A stretch of 64,000 bases of DNA from Isoetes taiwanensis (GCA_021234155.1 JAJEKV010000107.1:2006997-2070996), one strand, 5' to 3'; shown: positions 34,255 through 47,034, counted from the first letter of the stretch. Program-made: numbers and translations. The notes: a model not told the origin generated them from the sequence alone.

Positions 34255-35411
34255 GGGGTAGAGTTGCTTCTCAATGCCTCGCCTCTTTTCCTTACGTATT
34301 GCCTCGTAAGAAGGACCGCATCCCGAATAATTCGATCCTTCTTGTTGCGGTTTGTTCTTAAATGATACCCGCTTCCTTTCCCCGGGCCGCTTCCCATAGT
34401 TTTAATAAGGGGCCTTTTGTCGGTCCCCGGACCGTTGCTCGGGCCGTAGCTGCCGATGCTTGGCCCTTTTGTCTTTGTAGTACCGGGCCGCGCCTTAATC
34501 GCTTGAGGGTCTCCGATCCTTGAAGGTCGGCGGTAGCCGATTCGCCAGAGACTGCTCGAGGGTTGATTGCCCTCACCGGCTTCCTTATCTCGCCATTCAA
34601 AATTCTTCGATGTATCCTTCGACCAAAAGATGTCGCTTCACTTAGCTTTAGACACATACTGACCTACCATGAATTCTTCCGTGGCCTTTCAGACGGACTT
34701 ATTTCCCCGCCAGAAAACTCAGAAATCATAGATCATATGGCATTTGTGTTTCTTGGCACATAGTGTCGCTTTGAATGCCTTTTGAGAACTTCCGAACCTG
34801 CGGTGTCTTTAGCTTAGCTTATGTGACTTGGCATACCCTTTCCACCATATGCGAGCTGCCCCTTGAGGTTTCTTTTGTGGCTACCTTGCCCTTGTCCTTG
34901 TCCTTCATCCCATAGGCATTACCATATTCATTCATCTCGTCTAGCGGGCCTCTGCCTCCATACTCGACCTATTGTCGCCCGAGAACCTGCTCGAGCTTTC
35001 TTGCCTTCCACACATTCCGAAAGTGCGAGTCTACCTTCTTTTGATAATCCGAGGCCCTTGCGCCTGAGCACGCCCTCTCTACGGTCCTCTACTTCTTCTT
35101 TCTGAGTGAGTCCCGACTCGAAATGGGTGTCTGAGGTGTCCCGTGCTAGGAGACCTCCTTCTCTTCTCCTCTTCTTGTCTTTCCCCGACTTTCGAGGTGT
35201 TGCTTTGTGGCCCTTGAGCGTTGTTATCCGGCCCGACCGATGCTTGTGCCGCTAGTAGGGCTTTTATTTGTTGAAGTTCGACTTCATTTGCGACATTTCC
35301 TCTTCCGGGGTTAGAGGGTCAGATTCTTCGAACATTGCAATGGGTTGCTGTCGGGGTTTCTTCATCTCTGTTGGCTCTCTCCTGTCTTGTTCGATTGTTT
35401 TTTGACCCTAG
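34255..35411 (-). pseudogene. Gypsy-2 gag, frameshifted
   Basis: The minus strand starts with MKKPRQQPIAMFEESDPLTP at 35365, a plausible gag start, and continues acidic/basic through 35.1 kb. CLKLSEATSFGRRIHRRILN (34358-34657) matches the post-capsid region of gypsy gag. Numerous frame breaks occur, mostly in GC-rich runs, and the zinc knuckle was not resolved. Confidence 0.6.
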
Positions 35412-35860
35412 TCGATACAACAGTTGACCATAGCCTTACGGTTAGATTTATTTGTTTTATCGCATTCATGTATTTGCCGATATAGTTTGGGATACAATCA
35501 ACAAAACATTTTTAACATTGGCAACAAAATATATCCTAATATTAATATAGTTATATCGCATGAGGGGGGTTTGTTATGCCCCCTCATGCACAACCCATGT
35601 GCATGCATACCCCATGGACTCCCTTGAATCCCCCGCCGCCCGGTTAAGAGCCAATGGTCCGTGATGATGACAGGTCATGGGGATTCATGTATGCATCATG
35701 TGTTGCAGGTGTATGGGGCATAGGGGGATGTATGGGGTGTTTGAGCAGGGGACCCAAAAGAGGGGTTTTGATATTGGCCGTTGAGATTGGATGTCAATTT
35801 GGGGCTTCTCATCTCAATCGTCCAAGTCGAAGTTGAAGATTAGGGGACAAGGAACGAGGA
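35412..35860. other. Junction region beyond Gypsy-2, no LTR found
   Basis: This should hold the Gypsy-2 leader, PBS and 5' LTR but shows none of them. It includes a GC-richer block (35570-35800) with loosely inverted catgcatacccc / ggggattcatgtatgcat motifs. This may be a small unidentified repeat or the truncation junction. Confidence 0.4.
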
Positions 35861-38800
35861 ATCAGAGCTTCGTGTTCGTGGTATTTGCTATGCATTCTTT
35901 CTGAGCAGACCTGTGTCAACTTATCTGCGTCTTTGGCATTCCGTGTCAGCTTCAAGGCCACCTCGGCTGTGCATTTCGGTCTCTTATAAGACCAGCGGAC
36001 CATGCATGGCCTCAGTCTATGCTATGCCTTGATCGAAAGCATAAAACAGTCGTTCAGCTTTTCAGAGGATTATCGAAAGGGATGCATCCTCGGCACAGCC
36101 TATTGTCATATGCATATCTGCAGTTCGTACCTCAAGCAAGTATAATATACCATTTGGTGAAAGGGAGGATATATCTGGAGCTTCGGGTAGCAAGACAGCT
36201 GGAGCATTGAATGGAAGAAGCTTAGATAACGAGGGAAAAAACAAGTAAATTGGTTGCTGAAGTTACCGATGGATAGTAGTGTTTTTATATTCTCGTTTAT
36301 TTACTTGGATGTGATGATAATACTGTGCAACAGTGGGTAATGTAGGCATTTTTTTTTAATGCGGTTTTTGGACACGCCCTTCGTTTACATGATGGGAAGA
36401 TATTTGGTGGTCAGAAGCTCCAGGTATGTGGCATTTTACATCAGTCCCATTGCAAGCAATAGAACACATTTGTTTATGCTGGGCTTCGATTGATGAAGCT
36501 TCACAAGTATGAATGCTTTTTTATTCTGGAATTAGATCTTCCTCTTTGTTGCACCATTACACAGCCTTAAAAATGTCTTCTGCTTCAAAAAGAAAGTCCT
36601 ATTTGAATATAAATTTGCACGGGTTTGGAAAGAAGTTCACTGGCTTTATTCTTTTTCGGCAGCCCCCTGATTTAAAGCAGGGATGTTCTTGCTGCTGTCA
36701 ACACTGCGAAACTTGGCAGTTTGGCAATAGATGGTTATGGCATAAAACCAAATAGCTGGGATCTTTGTTGGATGGAGTTCTTGTGACAGGGTCCAGCATA
36801 AGTTGCATGGCAGTTCCTTTTATTCACCAATTTTCACATTATTCTGACAATTAAATTAGCCTTGATAAACTTTATGCATTTGCCATATTGGCACTGAATA
36901 ATATCAATGTAGAAAACAAGATTACTTTGTGATAGATTTGTTTTAAAATGCATTGCTGATCAGGTTACCCTAAAGCATATCCATTGCCATTTTCGAAGAC
37001 TTATCGTTGAGCCCTACATTTTAGACAGTAGTCCATATAAATTGTGAGTTTGATCAGTCCAAAAGCGGAGATAACTTGCCGCATAGTGAGAACTATAGGG
37101 TGCAGGTACGGTCAAGCTTATTGTAGTCTAGAGTGTAGTTTTAGTAACCTTCATCAAGTTTATCCATAATGCTCTGTTTTAATGCAATGTCTGCTTTCAT
37201 TGCAGAATTTGGAATTAAGCGCTTTCATGTTTGTGTGGAGTTGGGTTCCATTCTGTCTTGCACTATGGTGAAGGTAAGGATCATTTTTGCAGTTAATGTG
37301 TTTGCATGTCTCAGTAGGTAGGCAGGATTCTTAAAAGAACTTGAACGCTCTTTTTAGACAAGGCTATCATGTCATGGTCTTAGTGCTATTATTTGTACAG
37401 AATAAAGTAAGTAGTGGAGACAGAGGGTTGCCTCTACCCTAGATTTTAGAGGCAAAATTTAGAGATATGGAGCAGAAGAAGCCAAAAGCGGAACCATTGT
37501 CTTGCATCCCCACAGTTAGCAAATGACAACCAATATCTGAGCTAAGGAAAGAAATATTTGTGCTAGTATACATGAGTACCGGAGGATTAACAAAGCATGA
37601 CAAGATATGCGGATCTCAGAATATTTTATGAATGATGAAGCTATGTAAGGTCGTGTATGGTATGGCAGATAAAAATAGCATAAAGGAATGGCGGAGCTGG
37701 TATTAGCAATGTGGTATATTAAAATAGATAAAGTTAGAGAACAACCTGAAAATTATGGTTCTTCAGATTTCCCAATATATTATAGCTGTGGTAGAAGCCA
37801 ATGATTGTAAAGTAAACTCTTAAGGTTTATATTCCTTTTTTACTCTCTGCAGCAAGGCCGATCTGCATCTCTTCCCAAACCGATTTCAAAAAGGAGTAAC
37901 CATGAAAGTGTCTAGGGAGAAGAAAGAGGACAGTAAAAAGGAAAAACATAAGCAGTCCTTCAAAAAAGAGAAAACAAGTCTGGCATCACTTTATACTTTG
38001 GGCCCGTGGCCAAGAAGACAAAAGTTTCTTAACTTCATTTGTTTTAGTTTTCCTTTTTTTTTTTTTTTTAAACAATATTTCTAGGTGGCTGCAAATCGCC
38101 CTTAGCTGGACATGATTGATGTATAGACAAGCGGTCTTTTCAGACGTTACTATAATCTTTCTTTTCTTTTTCTTTTTTTTTTCTTTCTTTGTGATTTAAA
38201 TGGTTCTTTTAGCTGTTGGCCACTGGATATTGTTCGCTAAGCCTTCAAAGTGGCTGGATTATGGAACTTCTGCGATATTTCAGCTGGATGTCGTTGTATC
38301 AACTCTATTCAACCTGGCGAGGCTTTTGAAATATTAAAAGGGTTCAAAAAGTTAGATTTCTGGTTAATCAGTACCGGCCAGCATTTATTGATGATTATGC
38401 TTGGTTTTAATCAGCTGTCTCTTGCCGTAAGGAGATATTCCAGGTGATTTACTCCTTCCCCACTTTTATATACTTCGTGCTTTAATTCTTAGAAAGATAT
38501 TCTCCTTTGTAGTAATCATGGTTGATTTGTTCATTTTGTGCCATATCAGAGATTTGCCTGACCTTAAGGAAAACGAGATGGAGGCAGTTGATGTTTCCCC
38601 TGTAAGCCATCTTCTTCCTATGGAGTCTTATCGTTGAAAAGCCAGCTCTATAGATGGATCATAGCTTTGCCCATACAGTTAAACTCACCTCAAGGATTCC
38701 AAAATTCGCTGCTACCTCAGTGCATAGGACTGCCTATTTCCTAACTATAATGAGACTTTATGCTTTGAAGTCTAGTGATGCTTATACGGTAGGTCGTCTG

Positions 38801-41136
38801 TCAATGTTTGTCGATTGTATATCTGATGTATAGTACAATCGGGCAGGAGGTGATGTGTAAAGACAAAGCCAAACAAATCTTCACGCTCACCACACCTTGC
38901 GTTGTAGTAGGAATGATCCGAGGAGCTTATTAAATTTCTAAACTAGCAAAAGATTTAGCCTTTTGAAGGAGTTGTTACCATCGGAGGTGAGTCATCTGCA
39001 CTCCTATTTACCTGAACATAGTCGCATAATTACCAAGGATGCTTCAAAAGCAGCACGTCCCATGGTTAACTTTATTCGTTGGGTTGCTAGTAGAATTACA
39101 ATCTATCTATTGCCTGACTATTCTCAAGCTCTTACCTTCCATGATGGAAAAATTTTTGCACAGGATTTATAAATGATTGATGTTGCTTATATACTCCATG
39201 CAGATGCAACTTGGTAAGTTAGTCATTATTTTACAAAAGGAAGTACACTGACTTCATGATATCTTTGCTCAAAGTTAGGACGTCACATAGAGCTCTGATT
39301 TTCAGACAGACTAATGCACAGAGGTAGGCAATATGGCAACAGAGATGGAAAATAGAGGTCAGCAAGCTTATATTTTTTAAGCATAGTTGAAGTAGCATCC
39401 GGATGGATATAATACGGATGAAGAACAATGCCCATTATGATCTTGAGTGTAGTTAGGCCATGCTTTTCCCATTCGACAATGTCCAGGGATGGTGGAAACT
39501 TATCTACATCTTGACTGGGCAATGGCATACTTCAGTTTTGGATTTTTCTATCTAGGATGCATTTTTTATTTGCGGATCAGAACGTTCAGCTTCTTAATGA
39601 TGACGTAGAGAGCAGCAAGGAAACCCTTAGCGAAACCTGAAGATTCTAAGCATATTAGTCCCCATGCTCTTCATTCACTTAAAGAACACCTATCTTTCCC
39701 CACTATAGTTGATATTTATTTTGTTCGAGTTGTTACTATTGGAGGTGAGTTTCCTGCACTTCTATTTAGCTGAACATAGTCTGCATGCTTTTAAAGTATC
39801 AGGTCGTATGGTTAACTTCGTGTGGTCGTTGGGTTTCTACTATAAATACAATCTATCTATTGCCTGACTACTCTCAAGCTGTGACCCTCCATGATGAAAA
39901 TTTGTTGCACAAGAATTATGATTGATGTGCTTTTTACTTCCGCAACTTGGTAAATTACTCATTGTTGTACGAAAGGAGGTACGTTGACTTCACCATATTT
40001 TGCTTCAAAGTTTGAACATCACATAGAACTCAGATTTCTAGTCCAGAGTAATGTCCAGAGGTAAGGCAATATGGCAACAATATGCAAGATAAAAGCTATC
40101 AAACATATATTTTATATTGATGGAAACTTTTCCTGATATCGCCCACTTGATAATGTGTCTGCTTTAGGCCTTCCTTTCTCTGTCCACAAGTTCGAATGGA
40201 AAAGAGAATGCTGTTTTGTTGTGTATTTCAATTAGGTTGAGGAGACCCTGAATTTGTGAGGCAAGCCTAAAACGGCTCATGGGCTTTCAAACCAGACTTT
40301 GTCTCAAATTTGTCATTTCTATCTGCAGAGCTTAACACAGAGTATTGAAATGTGATAATTGCATGTTGGGTTTTTCAGCTAGAAGTCCTTGGACATGAAG
40401 CAATAGGAGGATTTTGAACTCATGGATCTTTGACAATCAATTTGTCGCTGGCAGATAGGGTGGGCTTTTTATCGTGTATATCATATTTCTTTGCAACTTG
40501 GAAATTAGACTTCTTGCTTGCAAATCTGAAAGTGTACCTCTAGAATTCTAGAAAAAATTGTTCGATATGGCATCCCACCTTTAGGGAAAGGGATTTATTT
40601 CTTTGCCTGCTAGCTTCTTTGTCTTAGGGTAAATCTCTCAGGCCTAGTCAAGTTTGGCTCAGCTCATTACTAGGTTTTAGAAGATGTAAAATTAAATCCC
40701 CTTCTACTGATGTTCATCCATCCTAGTCAGATATTCATCCTTATTTTTCATTTTGCACATTGATTGTGTGTCTCTCTCCTCTACATGAAAAAATTTATGT
40801 TATAGGATGTTTATTTTATTATGGTCAACACGGATAATGAAGCATACTAGAGATATGTATGGAAACAATTATTGGAGGTTAAAGTTCAATTTTTTGTTGT
40901 ATGTTTAAGGAGCTTTCTGTTTTGCAGAAGTGGAGCAGAGCCATCTTCATCAATTAGTTGCTCAGAAAAAGTTAATAGAATGTCTTGACAATCATTAGTG
41001 TAGAGCCAAACATTAGTACTGGATAGATGGTCATGTACATATTTTTGTTATATATCAAAACGAGGGAACTATAGTAACCCACTATGCTGTCTCTTTTATC
41101 CCTCATGAGTGGTTTCTAGGCGTCCTGTTTCTACAG
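35861..41136 (+). other. Decayed host-gene neighbourhood upstream of the methyltransferase remnant
   Basis: Plausible exon scraps exist but none is firm. Around 35.88-36.24 kb a serine-rich, transit-peptide-like reading (ISAVRTSSKYNIPFGERED) appears on the plus strand, and DLPDLKENEMEAVDVSP before a GT donor appears at about 38555-38602. These could be 5' exons of the methyltransferase gene, but no PUA-like domain was found. The rest is AT-rich with T-runs at 38050-38070 and 38155-38185. Confidence 0.35.
38968..40110. repeat. Degenerate ~760 bp tandem duplication
   Basis: 38968-39365 matches 39726-40110 in order: GAGTTGTTAC, ggaggtgagt, cctgaacatagt/gctgaacatagt, ACAATCTATCTATTGCCTGA, CTCTCAAGCT, catgatg, gcaacttggtaa, and ggcaatatggcaaca. 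The copies have diverged by substitutions and indels, so this is old. No coding function is seen. Confidence 0.75.
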
Positions 41137-41579
41137 GTATTTGAGCATGGGATCACATATCAGGTATCTCTTCAAGGTCAAAAAGCAGGATTTTATGTTG
41201 ATCAGAGGGACAATCGGCTTCTGGTACAGTCTCTATCAAATGGTAAGGCTGTACTTGATCTTATATTGTTATACCGGTGGGTTTGCTATAAATGACGTGG
41301 TCGGAGGAGCGACATATGTCACAGGCAAGATTGGTTCTATGCTTAACAACTTATTGGCCTGCTTCTCTCTTAATCTAGCTTATCCTTTTATTTTTAGGAG
41401 TTGACTCGTCATCACCAGCATTGTAACTTGCTGATATAAATGCACGTCTCAACAATATTAATCATGAGCGCATCAAGTTCCACAAATCTGACATTACAGA
41501 ATTTATGCGAAGTGCAATTGCAGAGAAAAAATTATGGGACGTAGTCATTCTTGATCCACCCAAGCTAGCTCCAAAATTG
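41137..41579 (+). pseudogene. RlmI-like class I SAM-dependent rRNA methyltransferase remnant (two exons)
   Basis: Exon 41137-41324 follows TTTCTACAG and reads [41 protein letters not shown], then after a one-base insertion [20 protein letters not shown]. Exon 41398-41579 follows TTTTTAG and reads GVDSSSPAL, TAA, then LADINARLNN, then WDVVILDPPKLAP, ending at a GT donor. GQKxGFYxDQRxNR, VLDLxxYTGGF, the NARLN segment and DPPK are signatures of the RlmI/YccW family of 23S rRNA cytosine-C5 methyltransferases, which plants keep as organelle-type proteins. The intron between these exons begins GC rather than GT and joins the frame exactly (T-G-V-D). One frameshift and one in-frame stop suggest a pseudogene. 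N-terminal PUA and C-terminal exons were not found. Confidence 0.8.
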
Positions 41580-44150
41580 GTTTGTTTCTATGGGGGTTGC
41601 TTATAAATGGGGGTTGCTTCTAATGTCTGCATAAAGAGTCATCTAAGTAAAACTAATTGTGTCTTTTTCTGTTAGGCCATTTTTCTTTTTTGCATGGTCT
41701 AAATTTCAGATCTTGGATGACCCAGAGTTAAGGCTAAACTTAGAACCCAGACTTCGTTTTCATGTTTTTGCCCAGTTTCGTGATTCACCTCATTGCTTTT
41801 CCTCATTCTATTTTTTCTCCAAGATCCAAGCATGGTGAGCTGCCAGCATTCTATAACCTTTAAGTTCCTGGGAAATATCTGATTTCAAGCAGTTTAGTGG
41901 TATAATTTCTAAATTGGTCCATAAACTGTAAGCCCTAGTAATATTCCATACATTGGAGCAGTTACATCGCAAGATAAGAAAGGAGCAAAGGAGAATGATA
42001 AAATGAAAGTAGGATAAGTTTTTGTTTTTTCTAGTGATTATCAAGTGCTGGAGGGATGCATGCCTGGCTGCTGGGAATATGTCCAGGGCATACTTATTGT
42101 GCTTTAATTGTGCACTTATTTGACTTCTTAATCAGCTTGCAGGATTGAGCTTAGTTTTAAGCTTTGTTTATGGCAATATTTACAAAGGTATGAGATAGTG
42201 TAAACTTGGGTCCCCTTTTTTGAACCAGTTCCCCAGGATGATGTGCCTAAGCAAGTTGTTGCTACTATGTACATAAGGAAGTTTCGTGAAGTTATGGATT
42301 ATTTCAGAGCTATTCTTTTGCCAAGGATGAGGCTCCCCAAGGGCACTGCCCTTGACAAAAGAAATCTCTGAGTTGTGGCCACAGTTCTGAGATGCAGCTG
42401 GAGAAAGTCATCGCCCCTTCTCCCTGTTTATGGCTAGGAAACTACAGACGTGTGGGTTTTAGGAAACCGCAGATGTGTGGGTTTTACTATCTTAAAGCCG
42501 CACCTTAGCTATCCACGCACATGGCTGAACTGGGTATATCTGAAACACCCAATTGAGGCAGCTCTTCAGTCCAACTAAGTTTCAGCAAATGGCATACTTC
42601 CAAATTTTGTTTGACCATTCTATGGATCCACATGACCCAATCTTCCTGTTATGTCTAAGGGAGAAAGTTGTTTGTGGTTATTGCCATGGCAATACAGGTG
42701 GTAGAACAATTTTACTAGAAATGTGGGGCAATCCATTCTTCGTTTTTTATTTTGGCTCGAAGCTTAAAAATACAAGTCGACCCAATTTTGTGCTCTGTTT
42801 AAGCAGGGGCTTTAAAGCCATTGTTAACTTGAGCAATATCGTTGAGTTATTCATAGGTTTGAAAGATCTTTGCGGGAGGAGATCACTTTATCATGACAAA
42901 TATAGGGGAAATGCATGGCATGAATATGATGATCGTTCATAGATCATAAGAATCTCAGGGCGGTATGCTGCTTCCTAGATTTTGTCTGGAAGCATGTGGC
43001 TGCATTACATATCGGGTTGGGAGTATTATAAATCTATTCGTTGTGGCAGTTGCAGAAGACGATTTTTAGACAAGTCTGGAAAATTGAGCCGATTTTGTTT
43101 TCTAGATTTTTTTTTGAGCATATATAGCTCTTTCCGAAGCACATGGCAAAGTCGGTGCTTTGGATTTTTCCTCTATTTATAGTCTGATGCGAAGTACTGT
43201 TGCATTCTAAGGCAATTTGGTTTGCATTTGAACCTTATATTTTGATAAGGAGTGAAATACATGGTATTGATTTGCATTGTGAAATAGCAGATTGAAATGG
43301 TCTGGTGGAACGGATTTTCATAAATATATGTTTTTTTGGAGGATTTGGAGCCATCTGCGCACTACTATTTGTTCTAGTGTAAGGTTGCTTTAAATTGCAT
43401 CATCATTGCAGCTTGCAGGTGCTCCTAGGAACCTCACGTAGTTATAAAGCCAGCTAGCTATCTTCTGCTGAATCAAACTTCTAAATCAAATGTCTAAAGG
43501 GATTCTCTGCATTATCTGAAGTGCAGTGGGAGAATATGATATGTCATTTTTATCCTATTTGTTGCAAGAATCCAGTTCCTTCGGTACTTTTCTTGCTGTT
43601 GTCCCAGTCTAGTTCATATTGGTTGACAACCAAAATGTACACTCCAATTTAACCAATTGTATCTATTTTCTATATTTGTAGGAAGGCCCACGCAATATGG
43701 ATGACATTGTTATTTGGATAGCAGTGATAAATACACGTAAGAGGACTCCTTAGAGTGCTACTTCATTTTACTTAATGTAATGAGGCTGGACTTCATTTTC
43801 ACAATCTAATGAGCCCTGAAGATGTTTGCATTTTGTTGCAAGAGGATTGAGTTGATGATCATGGTGTTCATCTATGACTTGATGGCAATTGTTGTTTTGC
43901 AGATTAGAAACTAAGCCTTGCTTTGACCTCTAAAGTTTACGGCAGTGGTCTATATTATGAGCATTAAGGTATAATTTTGGCTTCCAATATAATTCTGTAA
44001 GTTCATGAGGAAGTCATCTGACTGTGTTTTTTGGTTTTTCACCTAGGTAACATATGGCATAGCATCACTAGATGCATGCATGAGAGGTTGCATTGATGTG
44101 GCAGCATGAATATTTGATGTAAGCAAACCAAGTGAATATTTGCACGTAAG
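41580..44150. other. Intron/intergenic sequence between the methyltransferase remnant and Copia
   Basis: AT-rich without a firm gene. A small direct duplication, AGGAAACTACAGACGTGTGG and AGGAAACCGCAGATGTGTGG, lies at about 42437-42486. A block at about 43411-43439 (CTTGCAGGTGCTCCTAGG) could encode an AGAP-like methyltransferase tail, but this is too short to call. Confidence 0.4.
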
Positions 44151-44155
44151 TGATG

Positions 44156-44332
44156 TCTTAGAATGTAATGAAACTGAAAGAACAGAAGAAGATACAAGCG
44201 CACCAACGTGAGTTCGTCTCTTCACTCAACTACTCTTAAGAAGACTGACTGTGGCTTATATAGAGTACGCCACGTCAGCTACAGTGACACGTCAGCATCT
44301 AGTCAGCATAGTAATATCTCTCCTTTCTAATA
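44156..44332 (-). repeat. Copia 3' LTR
   Basis: 177 bp, with the plus strand starting TCTTAGAATGTAATG and ending CTTTCTAATA. It matches 49002-49178 with a handful of substitutions and small indels. On the minus strand the purine run AAAGGGGGA (plus 44333-44341) directly precedes it and is the polypurine tract. A TATA-like ttatataga lies at 44256-44264. Confidence 0.9.
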
Positions 44333-44448
44333 TCCCCCTTTGACTAGATGCTTGAAAATCCCCCTTCAGCTGCTATCCCCCTTCAGGACAATAGGGTTGC
44401 AAGTGTAAAATACTTTTAAGATTGCTGAAGTGCTTGCCTGATAACGCT

Positions 44449-44960
44449 TTAGTAAAACCATCTGCTATCTGTGCATGAGTTGGACAGTGATGTAGAAGCA
44501 GATAACCCTCTTTGAAGTTGCTCTCGGATAAAACAGAGTTTGATATCTAAATGTTTTATCTGCAGGTGCATCTTTAGGTCCTTAACATGTGAAATAGCCC
44601 CCTTATTATCACAGTATAAATGAGCTGGCTTAACAGGAATCTTTAAATCTTCAAAAAGATGCAGCAACCATTTTAGTTCTTGAGTTGTAGCAGTGAGAGC
44701 CTTGAGTTCAGCTTCAGTAGTACTGATACTAACAGTAGGTTGAGATCTGAACCCAAGTGATTGGACTATTCCCAAAGAAGGAAATAAAGCCTGTCAAGGA
44801 TTTTCTTGAAGTTACATCTAGAAGCCATGTCAGAGTCAGAATAAATTTTCAGCTGAGGATTACTGACCCTTCCATAGAAAAGACCTTCAGTTTGTGTGCC
44901 AACAAGATATCTAAGGACCTGTTTAGCAGCTTTCCAATGAGATACTTTAGGATGTGTCAT
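44449..44960 (-). pseudogene. Copia RNase H
   Basis: Minus-strand frames carry AKQVLRYLVGTQTEGLFYGR, then STTEAELKALTATTQELKWL, LYCDNKGAISHVKD and HLDIKLCFIREQL. These are the standard motifs of copia RNase H (TEAE, DN, and the H-x-D of the last helix). Frame breaks occur near 44.77 kb, and the C-terminus after REQLQRG is out of frame. Confidence 0.8.
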
Positions 44961-44979
44961 AAAAGTTTAGTGAGCACAC

Positions 44980-46125
44980 CTACTGAATATGTGATATCTG
45001 GTCGAAAGTGATAGTAAGGTATAACAATTCCCCTACTAACTGTCGATAAAGAGTGGCATCTGCATCTTCTTCTTCAGACTGCAAAGATAGTTTATGACCT
45101 GGATCCCAAGGAACCTTAGTAGGCTTGGCATCTGTCATATGAAATTTGTCTAGTATCTCTTTAATATACTTCTGCTGAGTGAGGTGAATACCTTGAGAAG
45201 TCTGCCAAATTTCAATACCCAAACAATAGTGCATAAGACCCAAATCAGTGACTTCAAAGTCTGAGAAAATACAATTCTTGGTATGTTGAATGAGATCAAC
45301 TGCACTGCCAGTTAGAATAGTATCATCAACATAAAGAAGAAGAATAGATACATTGGCACCTTGAAACTGAAAAATAGAGGCTAGGATCTGCTCGAGACCT
45401 GTTATATCCCAATTTTTCCAGATACCCATTAATTTTGTGATTCCAACACCGAGGTGCCTGTTTCAAACCATATATACTTTTCTTAAGCTTGCAAACATAA
45501 TCAGGAAATTGTTTGCTCACAAAACCTGGGGGCTGCTGCATATACAACTCTTCCTCCAAATCACCATTGAGAAAAGCAGATTTGAAATCAAAATGATGAA
45601 CTGGCCAGGCTGACTGTGCTGCTAAGGCCAATACAGCTCTCAAAGTATCCAATCTGACCACAGGAGAAAAACATCATTGTAATCAAAGCCTTCCTGCTGA
45701 GTATACCCTTTGCTACAAGACTAGCCTTGTATCTGGAAATGGTACCATCCGACCTGTATTTAGTCCTAAAGATCCATTTGGCACCTATAACATTCTTATC
45801 AGAAGGTCGAGGAACAAGATCCCATGTATCCTGTTTTTGACATCATCTCCAATTCCTCTTGCATGGCATGAATCCAGTGATCTGATTTAGCTGCCTGATT
45901 GTAGAAAATAGGATCTCGATCGTGTAAAACTTTTTTTTTAGTCATGAGTGCAAAATTGCACAAACCAGAAGAACTAGAGTCAGGGTATTGTAAATCATGA
46001 ATGTGGTTGGGCTGAGGAAAAGTAAGAGGTAAAACAGGGCATTTAATGTTCAGGTATTTCGTGGTAATCAAGAGGTTCATAGTCAGCATATGGATTTGTG
46101 GATATGGACTGTGGGATTGGCTCAA
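44980..46125 (-). pseudogene. Copia reverse transcriptase
   Basis: The minus strand reads DHWIHAMQEELEMM (start of the copia RT), FDFKSAFLNGDLEEELYMQQ (motif A, with the catalytic Asp), PPGFV, LKKSIYGLKQAPRCW, then in the next frame LLYVDDTILTGS (catalytic YVDD) and LGMHYCLGIEIWQ-like sequence. Breaks lie at about 45.80-45.66 and 45.43-45.33 kb. Confidence 0.85.
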
Positions 46126-46148
46126 TTGTAGGTAAAGGAATAGAAGGG

Positions 46149-46960
46149 CTAAATGTGGGTGGGTAAAGGTACAGGAGGACTAAGAAATGAGGAAGCAGAA
46201 ACAGTGGAAGATGAAGAAGAGAGAGGAAGAGAAATAGTGGAAGATGAGGAAGAAATAGATGATGGAGAAGAACAAGAATCAATGTCTAAAAGATTTATGA
46301 CAGCAGTGTCATAATCAACAGGATGTGAAAGCTGAAAATCATAAGATTTGTTTTCAAAAAAAATTGCATACCCTTGAGGCAAAACAGTCTGAGTTTCGGG
46401 ATCATAACACCTCCAGGCCTTCATGTTGGGAGTATATCCAATGAAAATGACTTGACGTGCCCTATCAGCTAACTTGCCTTGCTTCTGTAGTATCTCCTTT
46501 GGATAGGCAGCATAACCAAGACATCCAAACACTCTGAAATGGGAAACATCAGGTTTGATTGAATAAAGTGTCTCAAAGGGTGTCTTTAGATTCAAGGACT
46601 TTGTGGGTGCCCGATTTGAAAGATAACAAGCAGTCAGAACTGCTTCTGCCCAAAAACTAGGTGGCATGTTCTTGTGTTTGAGCAAGCTTCGAGCTAAATT
46701 CAATAATGTTCTGTGCTTTCCGCCAGCCACCCCATTTTGGGAATGAGCATAGGGCACAATAAGTTCCCTATGAATGAATTTTTTTTATTCAAGATAGGCT
46801 TCAAATTCTGCTGACAAATACTCTCTTGCATTATCTGTTCTGATAGCCTTGATAGAAGTAGACAGCTGAGTTTGAACCAAGGCACTGAAATTTTGAAAGT
46901 AGAGAAGGCTTGAGACTTAAACTTCAGTGGATAAACCCAAGTGAATCGACTAAAAGTCAT
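46149..46960 (-). pseudogene. Copia integrase core and C-terminus
   Basis: The minus strand reads FSRFTWVYPLKFKSQAFSTF, then in another frame SQNGVAGGKHRTLLNLARSL (the region of the catalytic Glu, here altered around GGKHRT where V/AERK/RHRT is usual) and FWAEAVLTACYLSNRAPTKS. It ends with FGCLGYAAYPKE and a serine-rich stretch at 46150-46260. Frame breaks and the altered Glu region suggest it is inactive. Confidence 0.8.
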
Positions 46961-47034
46961 CTACAAAACCAGAAAATACCTGCTACCAGCCAAGGATTCA
47001 AGTGGCATATAGCAAATATCTGAATGAATAAGTT

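Larger units (their letters stand above)
28304..35411 (-). mobile_element. Gypsy-2: Ty3/gypsy chromovirus, minus strand, 5' LTR missing
   Basis: Read on the minus strand: gag (start about 35365), protease, RT, RNase H, integrase, GPY/F segment, chromodomain, 3' UTR, polypurine tract and 3' LTR (28304-29826). No second LTR or PBS (which would read GGCTCTGATACCA on the plus strand) is found right of gag, so the element is truncated at its 5' end or joined to unrelated DNA near 35.4-35.86 kb. Its 3' LTR and 3' end are also in A2 (62116-64000), so insertion predates the duplication. Confidence 0.88.

Noticed and set aside
43411-43440. C-terminal exon of the RlmI-like methyltransferase (LAGAPRNLT)
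   Set aside because: Nine residues with partial resemblance cannot be distinguished from chance.
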